NCBI GenBank assembly: GCA_022575985.1
Contig: JAKSXM010000231.1
Coordinates: 2,668,501 to 2,732,500, forward strand
Reading direction: 5' to 3'
Source of the DNA: Anagrus nilaparvatae
Taxonomy: Eukaryota > Arthropoda > Insecta > Hymenoptera > Mymaridae
Length of the DNA: 64,000 nucleotides
Position numbers and translations under genes: made by a program
The notes under the pieces: generated by a model
What the model saw: only the letters and a program-made list of their open reading frames with translations
What the model was told of the DNA's origin: nothing
Database searches by the model: none
In this document: positions 11,880 through 24,615 of the stretch, piece after piece
Layout: every line of letters begins with the position of its first letter
Numbering within the stretch: the first letter of the stretch is position 1

Positions 11880-13800
11880 TTAACCACTTTTACTTATTTA
11901 CCTGTGTTGAATTTCCACAGACATCCGACTCTATAAAGTAAAATTATTTCAAAAAAAATTGTATTGTATACAGGATTTTTGCATTCATAAGAAGATCATC
12001 TTGCAAATTTCATTTTTTAAATTCGGTAACTTTAGATTTGTAAAATCAGGGACAAAATAATTTGCTTATATTCTGTATTATTATCATTTTATTATTCTGA
12101 TTTGCACCTACACCAAAATATCGTTCTTTCTTAAAGTGTTTATGAAGGGGAAAACGCTGCTCTGAAAATAATATGTCAAGTCTTAAAATTCAGTTTTCCA
12201 AAACTCAAATATGTAGAAAAAATTTTAAAAGGATGCAATGAAAGAAATTATCATTATTTTTAAAAATTTTTATTCAATTTCTATCGTTAGCTTTACTCCA
12301 GAGAAAATACGGGTTTGGGTGGACTTACGGTTGCGAATACGAGATATGCTCTAGTATAGGTTTTTTTGGTCGCTGAACACGAAAATTGGGGTCATTTGGC
12401 TAAGAAAATGGGGCTCCACCCTTAAATTTGCAAAAACTACCCCCAAAAGGGGGTATTTTTGATGTATTCGTCTTTTGAGGGTAGTTTTAGCTAATATAAG
12501 GGTGAAATTTTTCATTAAAAAATCCATGAAATTCGTTTTCAGCGACCCAAAAAACCCTTGTGGACCTAGTCTTGGCGCAAAAAGTGCAGAAACAGCAAAA
12601 ACACCCCTTTCGGGGGTAGTTTTCGGTAATTCAGGGGTGATATATTAAATATTCATAAAAAAATCCATGAAAATCGTTTTCAGCAACCCAAAAAACCCTA
12701 GTGAACCAAATCTGGCCGCAAAAAGTGCGAAAATAGCGAAAACACCCCTTTTGGGGGGTAGTTTTTGCTAATTTAAGGGTGAAATATTAATTTTACCTTC
12801 AACAATCATTGAGATTCTTAATTAGCGACCCAAAAAACCCTTAGAAACCAATTCTTGGATAAATCCATCGACTCAGAACGCGAATACATCAAAAATACCC
12901 CATTTTGGGGGAAGTTTTTGCAAATTTAAGGGTGAAGCCCCATTTTCTTAGCCAAATGACCCCGATTTTCAGCGACCCAAAAAACCTATACTAGAGCAAA
13001 TCTCGTATTTGCAACCGTAAGTCCACCCCCCCCCCCCCGTATTTTCTCTGGAGTACTTCGAAAATTGTAAAATACCTTTTTGTACATTTTTGTCCAAAGA
13101 AATTCGTTATTTCTTGAGCTACTAAGGTAAAAAATTATTTTTATGACTATAAATTTTAATTTCGAGTTCGATTAGCAATAATAAAATTTAAAAATATTCA
13201 AATAAAAATAAATGAATTCTTTCGTTGTAAGCATAACAAAAATTTTCGTAAGATAAATATATTATTCCATCAATCTAAAAAGTGCACATTATTTTCATGA
13301 ACTCATATATTCAAAAATTTATTTTGATTTATACCAAAAATTTTACTTTAAATTTAAATTTTGAGTTAAATAAATAATTAAGGAATTAAAAAATTTTTAA
13401 ATCAACAAATAAATTCTTTAGTTATCTCATAATTCACACTTTATCTATTTTTTTAAATACCTATATATTTGAAACTTTATTGGAATTTCTTAAACATACT
13501 TACCGAGTACTAAATAAATGAGAAATAAAAGTTGAGTGAGATAAAAATTTAGGCATACTGCAAAACAATAATAAAAACAACAGATAAATTTTGTTATTGA
13601 ATTAAATTTTATCTTTTATTCAAGGAAAATAGTAATATTTGTGATTTGTATCATAAAATGCAAACATCATTGAACAAGAAGAGTAACATAATTTTTTTTA
13701 CATTTTTGAACAAAAGAATTTGATATTACCACAATCACTTTTTTATGCCATCATCACAAAATTTACTCACACCATTTTTCTGCAAAATATTCTTCATCAG
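11880..13800 (+). repeat. 3' flank of copy B, direct duplicate at 31980-33164
   Basis: From the ttgaatttccacagacatcc phrase onward this matches 31980-33164 in direct orientation, interrupted here by one MITE (12294-13055). It forms the downstream sequence of the intronless gene copy at 13801 and of the fragment at 33165, so gene and flank are duplicated as one block. No coding sequence of its own is supported. Confidence 0.8.
12294..13055. mobile_element. MITE, 762 bp, CTT target duplication proven by an empty site
   Basis: The ends are TACTCCAGAGAAAATACGGG and its mirror, flanked by CTT (12291-12293 and 13056-13058). The duplicated locus near 32395 reads uninterrupted through gttagcttcgac with a single CTT, so insertion occurred in this copy after, or independently of, the duplication. 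Inside are about four ~130-bp units around gcgacccaaaaaaccc and gggggtagtttt. A 3-bp duplication fits CACTA or PIF/Harbinger-like non-autonomous elements; the superfamily is not settled. Confidence 0.88.
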
Positions 13801-14355
13801 CTATTTATTTAGATTTAAATTTTCCAAACTTTTTTCAATAACTTCTTCAACTGGATTTCTTAATAATTTTTCATTAATTTCCATGTAAAAATTGCACACT
13901 ATTTTCACGTATTCAGTTTTACAATCGTCCTGAAAATTAAAATTTCCAAGCTTTAAGTGCTTTGAATAGTGGACTTCACAGTTTTTTGTTTTGTCTAATC
14001 GAAAATCAAAATTATTACTAATGTAAGCTGTTCTCATCTTATAATGCTTGAAAAGATTTTTATTCGACCTATTTGGTTCAAATTCAAACCTTAAATTGCA
14101 TGATTTCTTATCATTTCTTAAATGTTCAAAGAATACTTTAAGTTCCCATTCAAATTTACTTTCTTTGTCAATAGTAAAATTTTCTTTATAAGATGAATTT
14201 TGAATTAATTCAGTAACAGGCACTACCAACTTGGTAGTAACATAGTACATTACAGATTTGTCCCAAAAAACCTTTCTTCTCCATTTTAAAACACTTAGAT
14301 CAGTTGCCAATTCATCTTCAACTAATTCGATGTAATTATTTTTTTTTAAACCCAT
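13801..14355 (-). CDS. Intronless 184-residue protein, copy B (unknown, weakly MATH-like)
   Basis: A full-length paralogue of the copies at 7948 and 34650, opening MGLKKNNYIELVEDELATDL and closing LENLNLNK. It differs by many substitutions (for example HSKHLKLGNFNFQDDCK-type changes; the DDW tryptophan is replaced by cysteine) and has one extra asparagine in YISNNFDF, always in frame. About 250 bases upstream match those of copy C, including taaccggtaaag-like sequence near 14555, so the likely promoter travels with the gene. Function is unknown and no signal peptide is evident. Confidence 0.6.
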   Translation of the reverse strand: MGLKKNNYIELVEDELATDLSVLKWRRKVFWDKSVMYYVTTKLVVPVTELIQNSSYKENFTIDKESKFEWELKVFFEHLRNDKKSCNLRFEFEPNRSNKNLFKHYKMRTAYISNNFDFRLDKTKNCEVHYSKHLKLGNFNFQDDCKTEYVKIVCNFYMEINEKLLRNPVEEVIEKSLENLNLNK

Positions 14356-14692
14356 TGTAAATAATTAAACACTGTAAATAATTAACTCAAAATAAAATAA
14401 TTTATGTATTTACGACGTTACCCTGCGAAGACTACAATGTAAATAAAAATGTGAGAATTTCTATAATAAAACTGTGACCTACTTCAAAAACTCTATAGTA
14501 ACAAAAATATTATAGGAAGGGGAAAACCTTAAGAGGGACATAGAGTAATCACTTTACCGGTAAAGCAGATACTGGTTAATTAAATTTTTAAAAAATATTT
14601 TTTGTTTACAAAAAGCACGTTGCTTAGTAATTTTTTTATCAACAAATTAAAATACGCTGCCAACTAGCTGGCACTAAGGTCCTCAAAATAGT

Positions 14693-14782
14693 TTTTACAT
14701 GGAAATTAATGAAAAATTATTAAGAAATCCAGTTGAAGAAGTTGGTGAAAAAAGTTTGGAAAATCTAAACCTAAATAAATAG
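14693..14782 (+). pseudogene. Inverted 3' fragment of the intronless gene family
   Basis: Only the last 29 codons remain (from FYMEINEKLL to LNLNK and stop), on the opposite strand from the full copies. The following sequence to about 15350 mirrors 7390-7960, the 3' flank of copy A. This makes the region between 8 and 15 kb a partial inverted duplication. The fragment has no start and cannot be a gene alone. Confidence 0.8.
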
Positions 14783-15350
14783 CCGATGAAGAATATTTTG
14801 CAGAAAAATGGTTAGAGGAAATTTTGTGACGATGGCATAAAAAAGTGATTGTGGTGATATATCACTAAAAAAAAAAAATTATAAATTCTTTTGTTCAAAA
14901 ATGTAAAAAAATTGTGTCATTCTTCTGGTTCACTGATGTTTGCAATTTATTATACAAATCACAAAACTAGTTCCCTTGAATAAAAGAATAAAATTAAATT
15001 CAATAACCAACATTCATCAGTTGTTTTTATTATTGTTTTGAAATATACCTAAATTTTTATCTCACTCAAATTTTATTTCTCATTTATTTAGTACTCGGTA
15101 AGTATGTTTAAGAAATTCTAACCAGAAAGTTGCAAATAGGTTCTTAATAAAAAACGTGGTTTATAATGAAAAATGATTGGAGACTAAGGTGATTCATAAG
15201 ATAACTAAAGAATTTATTTGTTATGATTCAAAAATTTTTAATTCCATAATTATTCATTTAAGACAAGGTTAAAATTTAAAGTAAAATTTTGGCTTAAATC
15301 AAAATAAATTTTTATAAATTCTTTGTTTACCGCAAATTTTCTATCTTTAT
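14783..15350 (+). repeat. Inverted copy of copy A 3' flank
   Basis: It reads as the reverse complement of about 7390-7960, for example gaaatataccta near 15045 and the cattcatcagttg phrase near 15015. No additional feature is seen. Confidence 0.75.
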
Positions 15351-15867
15351 ATGGGACAGATTTTTTCGCGCTTTTTATTCGTGTTATTATTGGTCCGCTG
15401 ATTTTGTCATGCCACATGCGCGTGAATTATATTTTTTATTGGTTGCCAGTGGTGTAATTCTCTGTCACATATACTCTCGCGCGTTATTTAATTATTATTA
15501 CTATTTATCATTTAATACTTAATTATTAATAAAAATTTGTGTACTTATAATAATAATTAAATATATAAAAAAATAGGGAATTAAGAAGTACAATAGTTTT
15601 CTCATTTTATTATACAATCTTCTAAAAATTTCGTCTTTGATTTAATCTAACAATCCATTCATTTTCGCTCTGCAGTGTCAGCCGCGCGCTGTACAAAAAC
15701 TTGTAAAACTATTTTAAATGTTATTTTTTAATTTATTATTATAAACTGTAAAAAGAATTATAAATTTTAATAAAAAATGATTAAAATACAATAAAACATT
15801 ACATCTGTAGACATAATATAATATATGAAAACTGATTCGAGTATTTCGTCATCCTGCCTATTATTAA

Positions 15868-17285
15868 GGGCGCTCTGTCCACCACTGGGTGTTTTTTGCG
15901 CAGCATATTTGTAACTAAAATATTTTAACCATATGTTTATTTATAATAATTTTTTAATGAAAGAATCAATGCTTTTCAGTATGTAGTACAAGAATATAAA
16001 AAAAAAATTAAAAATAAACAAATACGACTTGTTAAATTTTTGAAATTTTTGGGTCATAAAACCCTGAGTTCCCAGATCTGGGCTACTTGGATCAAAATTC
16101 TGCTTAGCTCATATTGAAGATTATTCAATTCTAGGTGGAGGTATCGTGGAAAATTTTTCGCTAAACCACTTCAGTAATGAGTTACAGCTAATTGTTTATA
16201 AAAAAAAAGTTAAAAATGCTCTACAATTTAGAAACAAATAGGTATAACTCATTACTGAAGAGGTTTAGCGAAAAATTTCCCACGATACCTCCAACTAGAA
16301 TTAAATTATCTTCAATATGAGCCCAGCAGAATTTTGATCGAAGTAGCCCAGATCTGGGAATTCAGGCTTTTATGACCCGAAAATTTCAAAAATTTAACAG
16401 GTCGTATTTGTTTAAGCAAATAAACATTTTTAATTTTTTTTTTATATTCTTGTACTACATACTGAAAAGCATTGATTCTTTCATTAAAAAATTATTATAA
16501 ATAAATATATGGTTAAAATATTTTAGTTACAAATATACTCCGCAAAAAACACGGACGACTACCAACTCGGCACTTCTTTTGTTTTACAAATCGGATTAAA
16601 TAGGATTAAAATACCAACTGGGCACTTTTTACTTTCTACCAACTCGGCTCCGGATTACTGTACTGTCTGGGCAAAGATTTAATGATTAGCATTCGAAAAA
16701 AAAAAAATATACAGTTGAACCTAGATTTTCATTTAAAATATATATATTTGTTAAATATTACATTCACTTAAACAAAATTTGAATGCCAAAATATATTTGC
16801 TTCTTATTTACATGTAAACCACATATATACACTGAAAAAAAATTCTGGTTGCCGCAATGGTAGATTGCTTCGCATCAGTATGAATACTTCATCTTGTAAC
16901 TTTTTTAGTATGTCTACAAAATTATAAATATGATTGTTCTTTAATTGCTAAATGGATAGCATTTTCAAAATCGACAACGATTTTGTTTGGATTTGAATTT
17001 TGATAAATTTTTATAGATTTGTTCTCCTTCTTATTATATAGGTGTATAGACAAAGTCAAAATATTATTACTAGTTACAAAATTTTTTTCGCTAAAAATTA
17101 AAAAAAAAAATTTGACTGTATATATTTTTTGTATTTATAATTTCTTATATCTTAATCGGCTTAAGAGATTGGTGCCGAGACGGTAACTTTGATTTGGGCC
17201 CAGATTGACCAGTTGGTAGTTTTTTTAATCCTCAAGTGCCGAGTTGGTATTCTCTCAAAAACACCCAGTGGTGGACAGAGCGCCC
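15868..17285. mobile_element. TTAA-flanked TIR element, 1.4 kb, with inner palindrome
   Basis: The termini GGGCGCTCTGTCCACCACTG and mirror are both preceded or followed by TTAA (15864-15867, 17286-17289), the target of piggyBac-type elements. Inside, 15893-16210 and 16240-16553 form ~310-base inverted arms around a short centre. Inverted pieces with ccaactcggcac recur at 16565 and 17240. A lone CACTG end at 16830 marks a further truncated insertion. The open frame at 17161 on the minus strand crosses the right terminus and is not a gene. Confidence 0.78.
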
Positions 17286-17289
17286 TTAA

Positions 17290-17894
17290 ATTTCGATGTC
17301 CAGGACAAAAGAAAAATTTATTTCGAGGGATGAAAAGGGACAATAATGCAATATTTTTTTCTTGAGATAAATTTTGAAAATAAAAATAAAATTGGTTTTT
17401 ATTTATGATAATATATGAAAATTCATTGGAGTATTTCGTCATCCAATTGTAAAATTTCGCCGTCCAGGACAAAAGAAAAATTTATTTCGAGGGATAGTAA
17501 TTAGTATTTACATTCAGATGCAATATAAAAAAAAAACACCTAATATGGTCAATAAAAAATTTTCTTATCCACTTTTTTCTGATCTTCTAGTTCCAGCAGT
17601 TGGCACTACAATTACAAATAAAACGCACCTAGATTTAGGTCAATAGCTGAATAAGTTTTTGAGTTAGAACTGGAACCGATTAATAAGATTTTATAAAAAA
17701 GTAGTTTTGAGATAAACGCGTTTAAGGTTTTTAAATGCTTATGTTTTCATATGATATATATTCATATTCATATCTCTACAACATATATTTTTTTTTGCTT
17801 GAAAATTTTTTTATACATTCTTGAAATGTTTTTAAGCAAGAAAATGAAAAAAAAAAAAGTGCATTACGAATTTTAATTTTTGAAAAGGGGGCGT
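17290..17894. other. AT-rich stretch without a supported gene
   Basis: The phrases gtatttcgtcatcc and gtccaggacaaaag recur (15841, 17300, 17430, 17463), which suggests old repeated sequence flanking the TTAA element. Nothing coding is supported. Confidence 0.4.
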
Positions 17895-19125
17895 TAACTT
17901 AATTTTATGTTCTGAATTTGTATTTTTAATAATCATTAAATTTTTTTACTGTGTCAATCAGATTTAACAAATATATAAAGTTACAGATTTTTAATACTAT
18001 CGTTGTCAAGTTCCAAAATCACTTAAAAATGAACCTCAATGCCAATTTTTACCTCCTAAAGTTAAATTCTTGATTTTTGGCAATCATTTTTGTTAAAAAA
18101 ATTTTTTTCATTTTTTTTATTTTTTCTCACAAAGTTTTCCGTGAAAAATTTTATCGTATTATCGCCCATGTATAATTTTCCACAGAATCCGATTCTAATA
18201 TCCAAAATTTAAATTGTTTATAGCTTCGTTTTTTAGTTATTTAAAAAAAAACTAAACTTTCTTGAGGTTCAAATATTAAATTTTCCGTAATATTTTATTT
18301 TAACCGTGTATGTACGAAAAATCTCAAAAATATATTGCATCTCTAATTTAAAAGCGCTAAAAATAAAAAATTTCAAAAAATACTAGTTATTCAAATTTTC
18401 TAAATTCCCGCAAACAAGGGAAGACTGCTAAATTTGACAAACCAAATTACCATCTATAGTTATGGATGGTTTTAATATATCTGATACCCTCTGTTTATTC
18501 CAAAGAGCCTTTTGGACTTAAGAAAAAAGCTAAAGCATCTCTCATTTTTTTGGTTAAGTGTCTAATTCACTCATCGCGGTACCCAATTAACCAATCGACA
18601 ATTTTGACGCAAAATTACTAAATTTTAAATTGCCATTATTCTAAATAAATAGCTGATGAAGAATATTTTTCAGAAAAATGGAGTGAAGAAATTTTGTGAT
18701 GGCATATAAATGAATTCGGTGATAGTTAAATTTCAATAAAACAGAACATTTAAAAGAAACTTCTACTAAATTCTATTTTTAAAAAATGTGAAAAAATGTG
18801 TTATTTAATTTTTTGCAGTAAAAAAATAAAATTAAATTCAATGAAAAAATTTCTGTTGTTTATATTATTGTTTTTTAGTGCTTGTAATTTTATTGTCAAT
18901 ATACAAATATATAATTTTTATCTGACTCAATTTTTTACAAATTTTTAAATTCCATAATTATTTATTTAACTCAAAATTAAAATTTAAAGTAAAAATCAAG
19001 ATAAATTTTTATAAATTCACTTTTTGCCTCTATATTTCCAGCTCTTTTATAGAGTCATAAAGTTAATATTTTAGTTAATTTATTTTTGTTTTTTTACTTT
19101 AACGTACAAGAAACAAAGCATTTTT
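17895..19125 (-). repeat. Repeat module M1, inverted copy
   Basis: Reverse complement of 5998-7200, including the 3'-flank remnant of the intronless gene family at 18640-18710. It closes the right side of the mirror-like block that starts near 6 kb. Confidence 0.8.
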
Positions 19126-19793
19126 AAGACAAAAATATTATAGTCCAGAAGCCATACATGTTAGTTGGATACACTAATTTTCTAAGTTTTCTGCAAGGCT
19201 ACTTATATGTAATAGGTAAGTTTTTCAATACGCTAATTTCAAATTTTTAGGACTATTTTTTGGGGTCTATACTTAATAATCTGGAATCGATGACTAAGTA
19301 AGACACAAAAAATTGTGAAAAACCTTTTTTTCTTGTAGCATATAATATAGTCCAGAAGCCGTATATGTTAGATGTATGCACTTTTTTCTAAGTTTTGTGC
19401 TTTTTTTCTAAGTATCTAAGGTTTTTATAAAAATAAAAAAAAAAAGGTTTTTCACAATTTTTTAAGCCAACGGTCGATATTAAGTAAAAATAATAAAAAA
19501 AAAATAATTATAATTCCTTTAATTGTATATCTCAAAAAAATCCTTTAATATGACTAGATATTCACGTTTAGAAAACTTATTTTTTGTAACTTAATTTTAT
19601 GGCCTGAAATTTTATTTTCAAAGCAGCATTTTTTCCTTGGTAGATACTATTTTTGAGAAATAAACTGTGGTGTAGGTGCAAATTAAAAATTTAAGTTATA
19701 TAGGTAAATTTTTTTGTAAGCTTCATCACTGCTGTTTGATCTTCTCGATAATATCACACAAAAAAGAATGTCGCCCATTTAAATTTTAAAGTA
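19126..19793. other. Repeat-derived spacer
   Basis: The phrase tagtccagaagcc...tatgttag is present twice in direct orientation (19140 and 19350), and 19570-19690 mirrors 12060-12200. There is no gene. Confidence 0.45.
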
Positions 19794-20209
19794 CCCGGTG
19801 ATGAAAATTGACTGTTTTACTGTCCGCAAAGTCATTTTATAGTAAAAAAAACATATTTTGAATGTTCGTCGCAGACGGTAAAAAATTTGATAGTAAAATT
19901 ATAGTCGATTTAAGGTCAAAAATATGTTCAAAAAACATACACATTTATAGTCAATTCAAATAGTAAAAAAATAGATTTTTAATAGTCAGCATATAGTAAA
20001 AAAAACATCCAAAAAATATACACTTAAGAAAAAATATACAATCAAATCAGGTTATTTTAACTGTCTTATGAATGTTACAAAAACATTCAAATGACGCCAG
20101 AAATATTTCATAAAATTTAGTACTATATTTTCAGTCATTTGAACCTTTTTTTTATGTTCTAAAAACTAAGTATTATTATCAAAAATGATATAATTTAATG
20201 TCATAATAA

Positions 20210-23200
20210 GGTAAAAAAATAGTCACAAATATATATATTTAATATATTTTTGACATAAGAAAAAGTCAAATTTTTGTCATATTTTAGTTATAGACGGTAC
20301 ACATAATACATTATGCGAATAGTCAAAAAAATGTAAAATCAATGTTGAAAAAAAATCCATTATTAGTCATAAAGACAATAATTTAGATAATTAAAAATCT
20401 AAAATCAAATAGTCATTACAATATTTAAAGAGTGTTCATATGACGTTAAAATATTGTTCGCCTTACAGTAATAAAATTTACCGATTAAGGTTAAAAGAAT
20501 AGTCAAATAAATATATTTTGAATGTCTTTATGACACAACAGAATGTCTTAAGAAAAATTTTTAAAGTAAAATTTAAATATTTTATTCAGCTTATAAAGCG
20601 TAAATAAATAGTCATTTGAACATAAAAATAGTATCCGTTTGACGATAAAAATTAATCTAATTTTAGTAAAAATTTATGTCAGCGAAGGTCAAAAGAATAG
20701 TCAAACGAATATATTTTTAATGCCCTACTGACAAAACTAAGTGTCCGAGAAAAAACTTTTATAGTAAAATTAAAGTCCTTCGCAGGGTTAATAAAAGCGA
20801 AAAAAAATGGTCATTTGAACATAAAAAAAGTATCAGTTTGACGATAAAAATTAGTCGCACTTTAATGAAAATTTTAGTCAGCGAAGGTTAAAAAGATAGT
20901 CAAACGAACATATTTTTAATGTCCTACTAACACAACTAAATGTCCGAGACAAAACTTTTATAGTAAAATTAAAGTCCTTCGCAGGGTTAATAAAAGCGAA
21001 AAAAAATGGTCATTTGACCATAAAAAAAGTATCCGTTTGACGATAAAAATTAGTCGCACTTTAGTGAAAATTTTAGTCAGCGAAGGTTAAAAAGATAGTC
21101 AAACGAACATATTTTTAATGTCCTACTAACACAACTAAATGTCCGAGACAAAACTTTTATAGTAAAATTAAAGTCCTTCACAGGGTTAATAAAAGCGAAA
21201 AAAAATGGTCATTTGAACATAAAAAAAGTATCCTTTTGACTATAAAAATTAGTCGGATTTTAGTAACATTTTATGTCAGCGGAGGTTAAAAAGATAGTCA
21301 AACGAACATATTTTTAATGTCTTTTTGACAAAACTAAGTGTCCGAGAAAAAACTTTGATAGTAAAATAAAAGTCCTTCGCACAGTTGATAGAAGCGAAAA
21401 AAAATGGTCATTTGAACATAAAAAAAGTATCCGTTTGACGATAAAAATTAGTCGCACTTTAGTGAAAATTTTAGTCAGCGAAGGTTAAAAAGATAGTCAA
21501 ACGAACATATTTTTAATGTCCTACTAACACAACTAAATGTCCGAGACAAAACTTTTATAGTAAAATTAAAGTCCTTCACAGGGTTAATAAAAGCGAAAAA
21601 AAATGGTCATTTGAACATAAAAAAAGTATCCTTTTGACTATAAAAATTAGTCGCATTTTAGTGAAAATTTTTGTCATCGAAGGTTAAAAAGATAGTCAAA
21701 CGAACATATTTTTAATGTCTTTTTGACAAAACTAAACGTCCGCCGAAAACCTTTTATAGTAAAATTAAAGTCCTTCGCATAGTTAATAAAAGCGAAAAAA
21801 AATGGTCATTTGAACATAAAAAAAGCATCCGTTTGACGATAAAAATTAGTCGCACTTTAGTGAAAATTTTAGTCAGCGAAGGTTAAAAAGATAGTCAAAC
21901 GAACATATTTTTAATGTCCTACTAACACAACTAAATGTCAGTGACAAAACTTTTATAGTAAAATTAAAGTCCTTCGCAGGGTTAATAAAAGCGAAAAAAA
22001 ATGGTCATTTGAACATAAAAAAAGTATCCTTTTGACTATAAAAATTAGTCGCATTTTAGTGAAAATTTTTGTCATCGAAGGTTAAAAAGATAGTCAAACG
22101 AACATATTTTTAATGTCTTTTTGACAAAACTAAATGTCCGCCGAAAACCTTTTATAGTAAAATTAAAGTCCTTCGCATAGTTAATAAAAGCGAAAAAAAA
22201 TGGTCATTTGAACATAAAAAAAGTATCCGTTTGACGATAAAAATTAGTCGCACTTTAGTGAAAATTTTAGTCAGCGAAGGTTAAAAAGATAGTCAAACGA
22301 ACATATTTTTAATGTCATAATGACAGAACTAACCGTCCACGGAATAAAAATTTATAGTAAAATTAAAATCTTTCAAACAGTTTATAAAACGTAAATGAAT
22401 AGTTATTTGAACATAAAAATAGTATCCGTTTGACGATATAAATTAGTCGGATTTTAGTAACATTTTATGTCAGCGGAGGTTAAAAAGATAGTCAAACGAA
22501 CATATTTTTAATGTCTTTTTGACAAAACTAAGTGTCCGAGAAAAAACTTTGATAGTAAAATAAAAGTCCTTCGCACAGTTGATAGAAGCGAAAAAAAATG
22601 GTCATTTGAACATAAAAAAAGTATCCGTTTGACGATAAAAATTAGTCGCACTTTAGTGAAAATTTTAGTCAGCGAAGGTTAAAAAGATAGTCAAACGAAC
22701 ATATTTTTAATGTCATAATGACAGAACTAACCGTCCACGGAAAAAAAATTTATAGTAAAATTAAAATCTTTCAAACAGTTTATAAAACGTAAATGAATAG
22801 TTATTTGAACATAAAAATAGTATCCGTTTGACGATATAAATTAGTCGGATTTTAGTAACATTTTATGTCAGCGGAGGTTAAAAAGATAGTCAAACGAACA
22901 TATTTTTAATGTCTTTTTGACAAAACTAAGTGTCCGAGAAAAAACTTTTATAGTAAAATTAAAATCCATTGCACGGTCGATAGAAGCATAAAAAAATAGT
23001 CATTTGAACATAAAAATAACATCCGTTTGACTTTACAAAGTTTGTCAGATTTTAGTCATAGTTTACGTCAACTGTAGTAAAAAAATAGTCAAACGAACGT
23101 ATTTTTAATGTCTTATTGACAAAACTAAATGTCCGAGAAAAAACTTTGATAGTAAAATAAAAGTCCTTCGCAAAGTTGATAGAAGCGTAAAAAATAGTCA

Positions 23201-23330
23201 TTTGAACATAAAAATAACATTCGTTTGACTTTACAAAGTTTGTCAGATTTTCGTCATAGTTTACGTCAATTGTAGTAAAAAAAATGGTCAAACGAACGTA
23301 TTTTTAATGTCTTATTGATAAAACTAAATT
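20210..23330 (+). repeat. 199-bp tandem array, about 15 units
   Basis: The phrase ggtcatttgaacataaaa recurs at 20610, 20809, 21008, 21207, 21406, 21605, 21804, 22003, 22202, 22401, 22600, 22799, 22999 and 23197: a nearly invariant 199-base step. Neighbouring units alternate between a gtttgacg...gcactttag and a ttttgact or gatata type, giving a partial 398-base dimer pattern. Each unit also has agtcaaacgaacatattttt and agtaaaattaaagtcc. Edges are more diverged, as in satellites that recombine in the middle. Open frames on the minus strand near 23052 are by-products. Confidence 0.93.
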
Positions 23331-24289
23331 TTTTCCTAAAACTAAACTAAGTATAGTAAAAAAAAGTTTAATTTTGGTTATAATTCCTAATATTTTTTAT
23401 CGATGCCCACAGCAAACTTAATTATTATATTAAGTACTAAGGTCGCAAAAGTTTTGATACTAGCGTTAGCACTAGCACGAGTGTTGGGCGAAGCCGGCCC
23501 GAGTTATACGTGTTCACGCTAGTGTCTAAGGTATTTCACCTGGTATATCTGATTTCACCCATGGTGCTTTCATTATATTTTGCTTACCAAGGCGTAGAAC
23601 GAGTGCAGAAAATTCTTTTCAAAGTTTCAAGCACGAATTTTACGCCCGGAAGGGCAAAAAGAATTCAGTGTTATCCTGAAAATAATTTATGTTTATTTAA
23701 TGTTTTTAAAAGGAATTATTTTAAGTTTAATTCTTTTAAAATTAATGATTTTTATTTTAATTCTCTGAATTTTATAAATTAATTTGTAAAAGTATTTGCT
23801 TATTAAACTGGGTATTAATATTTCCCAAACCACATCTCCAGATGTTAATGCCGTAAGATTTGTTATTTTAATTACTTTTTTTTGGAAATACAATGTCCAC
23901 TAAATACGTTAATTTAAAAACCATTTTATTTATTAAGTCCCAAAATTCTTGTTCCCGTAAACAGAAAATTTCGTCTGTCAAAAGTTTTTATGTTTGTTTA
24001 TTGCATGCGAAATACCGGTTAAAATTAACTGATTTTTAACATGCGACATGTTTCATAGGGATGGGTATTAGAGGAAGCCTCTCAATTCAGGAGGTGGGGT
24101 CGTGAAAAACTGATGCTAGAGGGGGGGGGGGCAAATGGACATTATTTTGATTAGTGGCTTTGAAAACTTTCTGTTCAACAGTTTTAATGTTCTAGAACAA
24201 TAATTATAATAAGCTCAAAAATATCAAAAATGACTTACTTTTTGATTTTCAAAGGGTCTAATAGGTCTTTATAGGCGCTGACTACATTA
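23331..24289. other. Mostly unique segment inside the 9.5-kb unit
   Basis: A GC-richer patch at 23440-23660 contains short internal mirrors (gcgttagcactagc, gaagccggcccg). A 90-codon frame starts at 23510 and runs into AT-rich sequence; it has no recognisable domain and I do not call it a gene. This is the only place in the unit where a small unrecognised coding exon could hide. Confidence 0.4.
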
Positions 24290-24615
24290 ATTATGTCGTA
24301 AATTATATTCAACGGGTTCAAAAGAGTGAATTTGGCCATTATTCACCCCAAATACCCCAAAATTTAAATAAACATTATTTTTAAATTGAATTAAATAAAT
24401 AGGTTTTTCAGGTCGCAGATTTCAAAAATTATTTAAAAAATTACATCCACCAGGTTCTGAAGGGGGAAATTGGACATTTTTCACCCTTGCCAACCCTTAG
24501 ACAAACCTTTTTCCAAAACAACTTGTGTTTTTATTTTCAAAGGGACTAGTAGGTTTTTTTGGGCGCTGATCTCAAAAATGATGTTACAAATTACATACGG
24601 AAGGTTTTAAAGGGC

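Noticed and set aside
23510..23782. 90-codon frame in the middle of the 9.5-kb unit
   Set aside because: The second half is AT-biased filler; no motif of a transposase or other protein. Kept only as a note in the segment entry.
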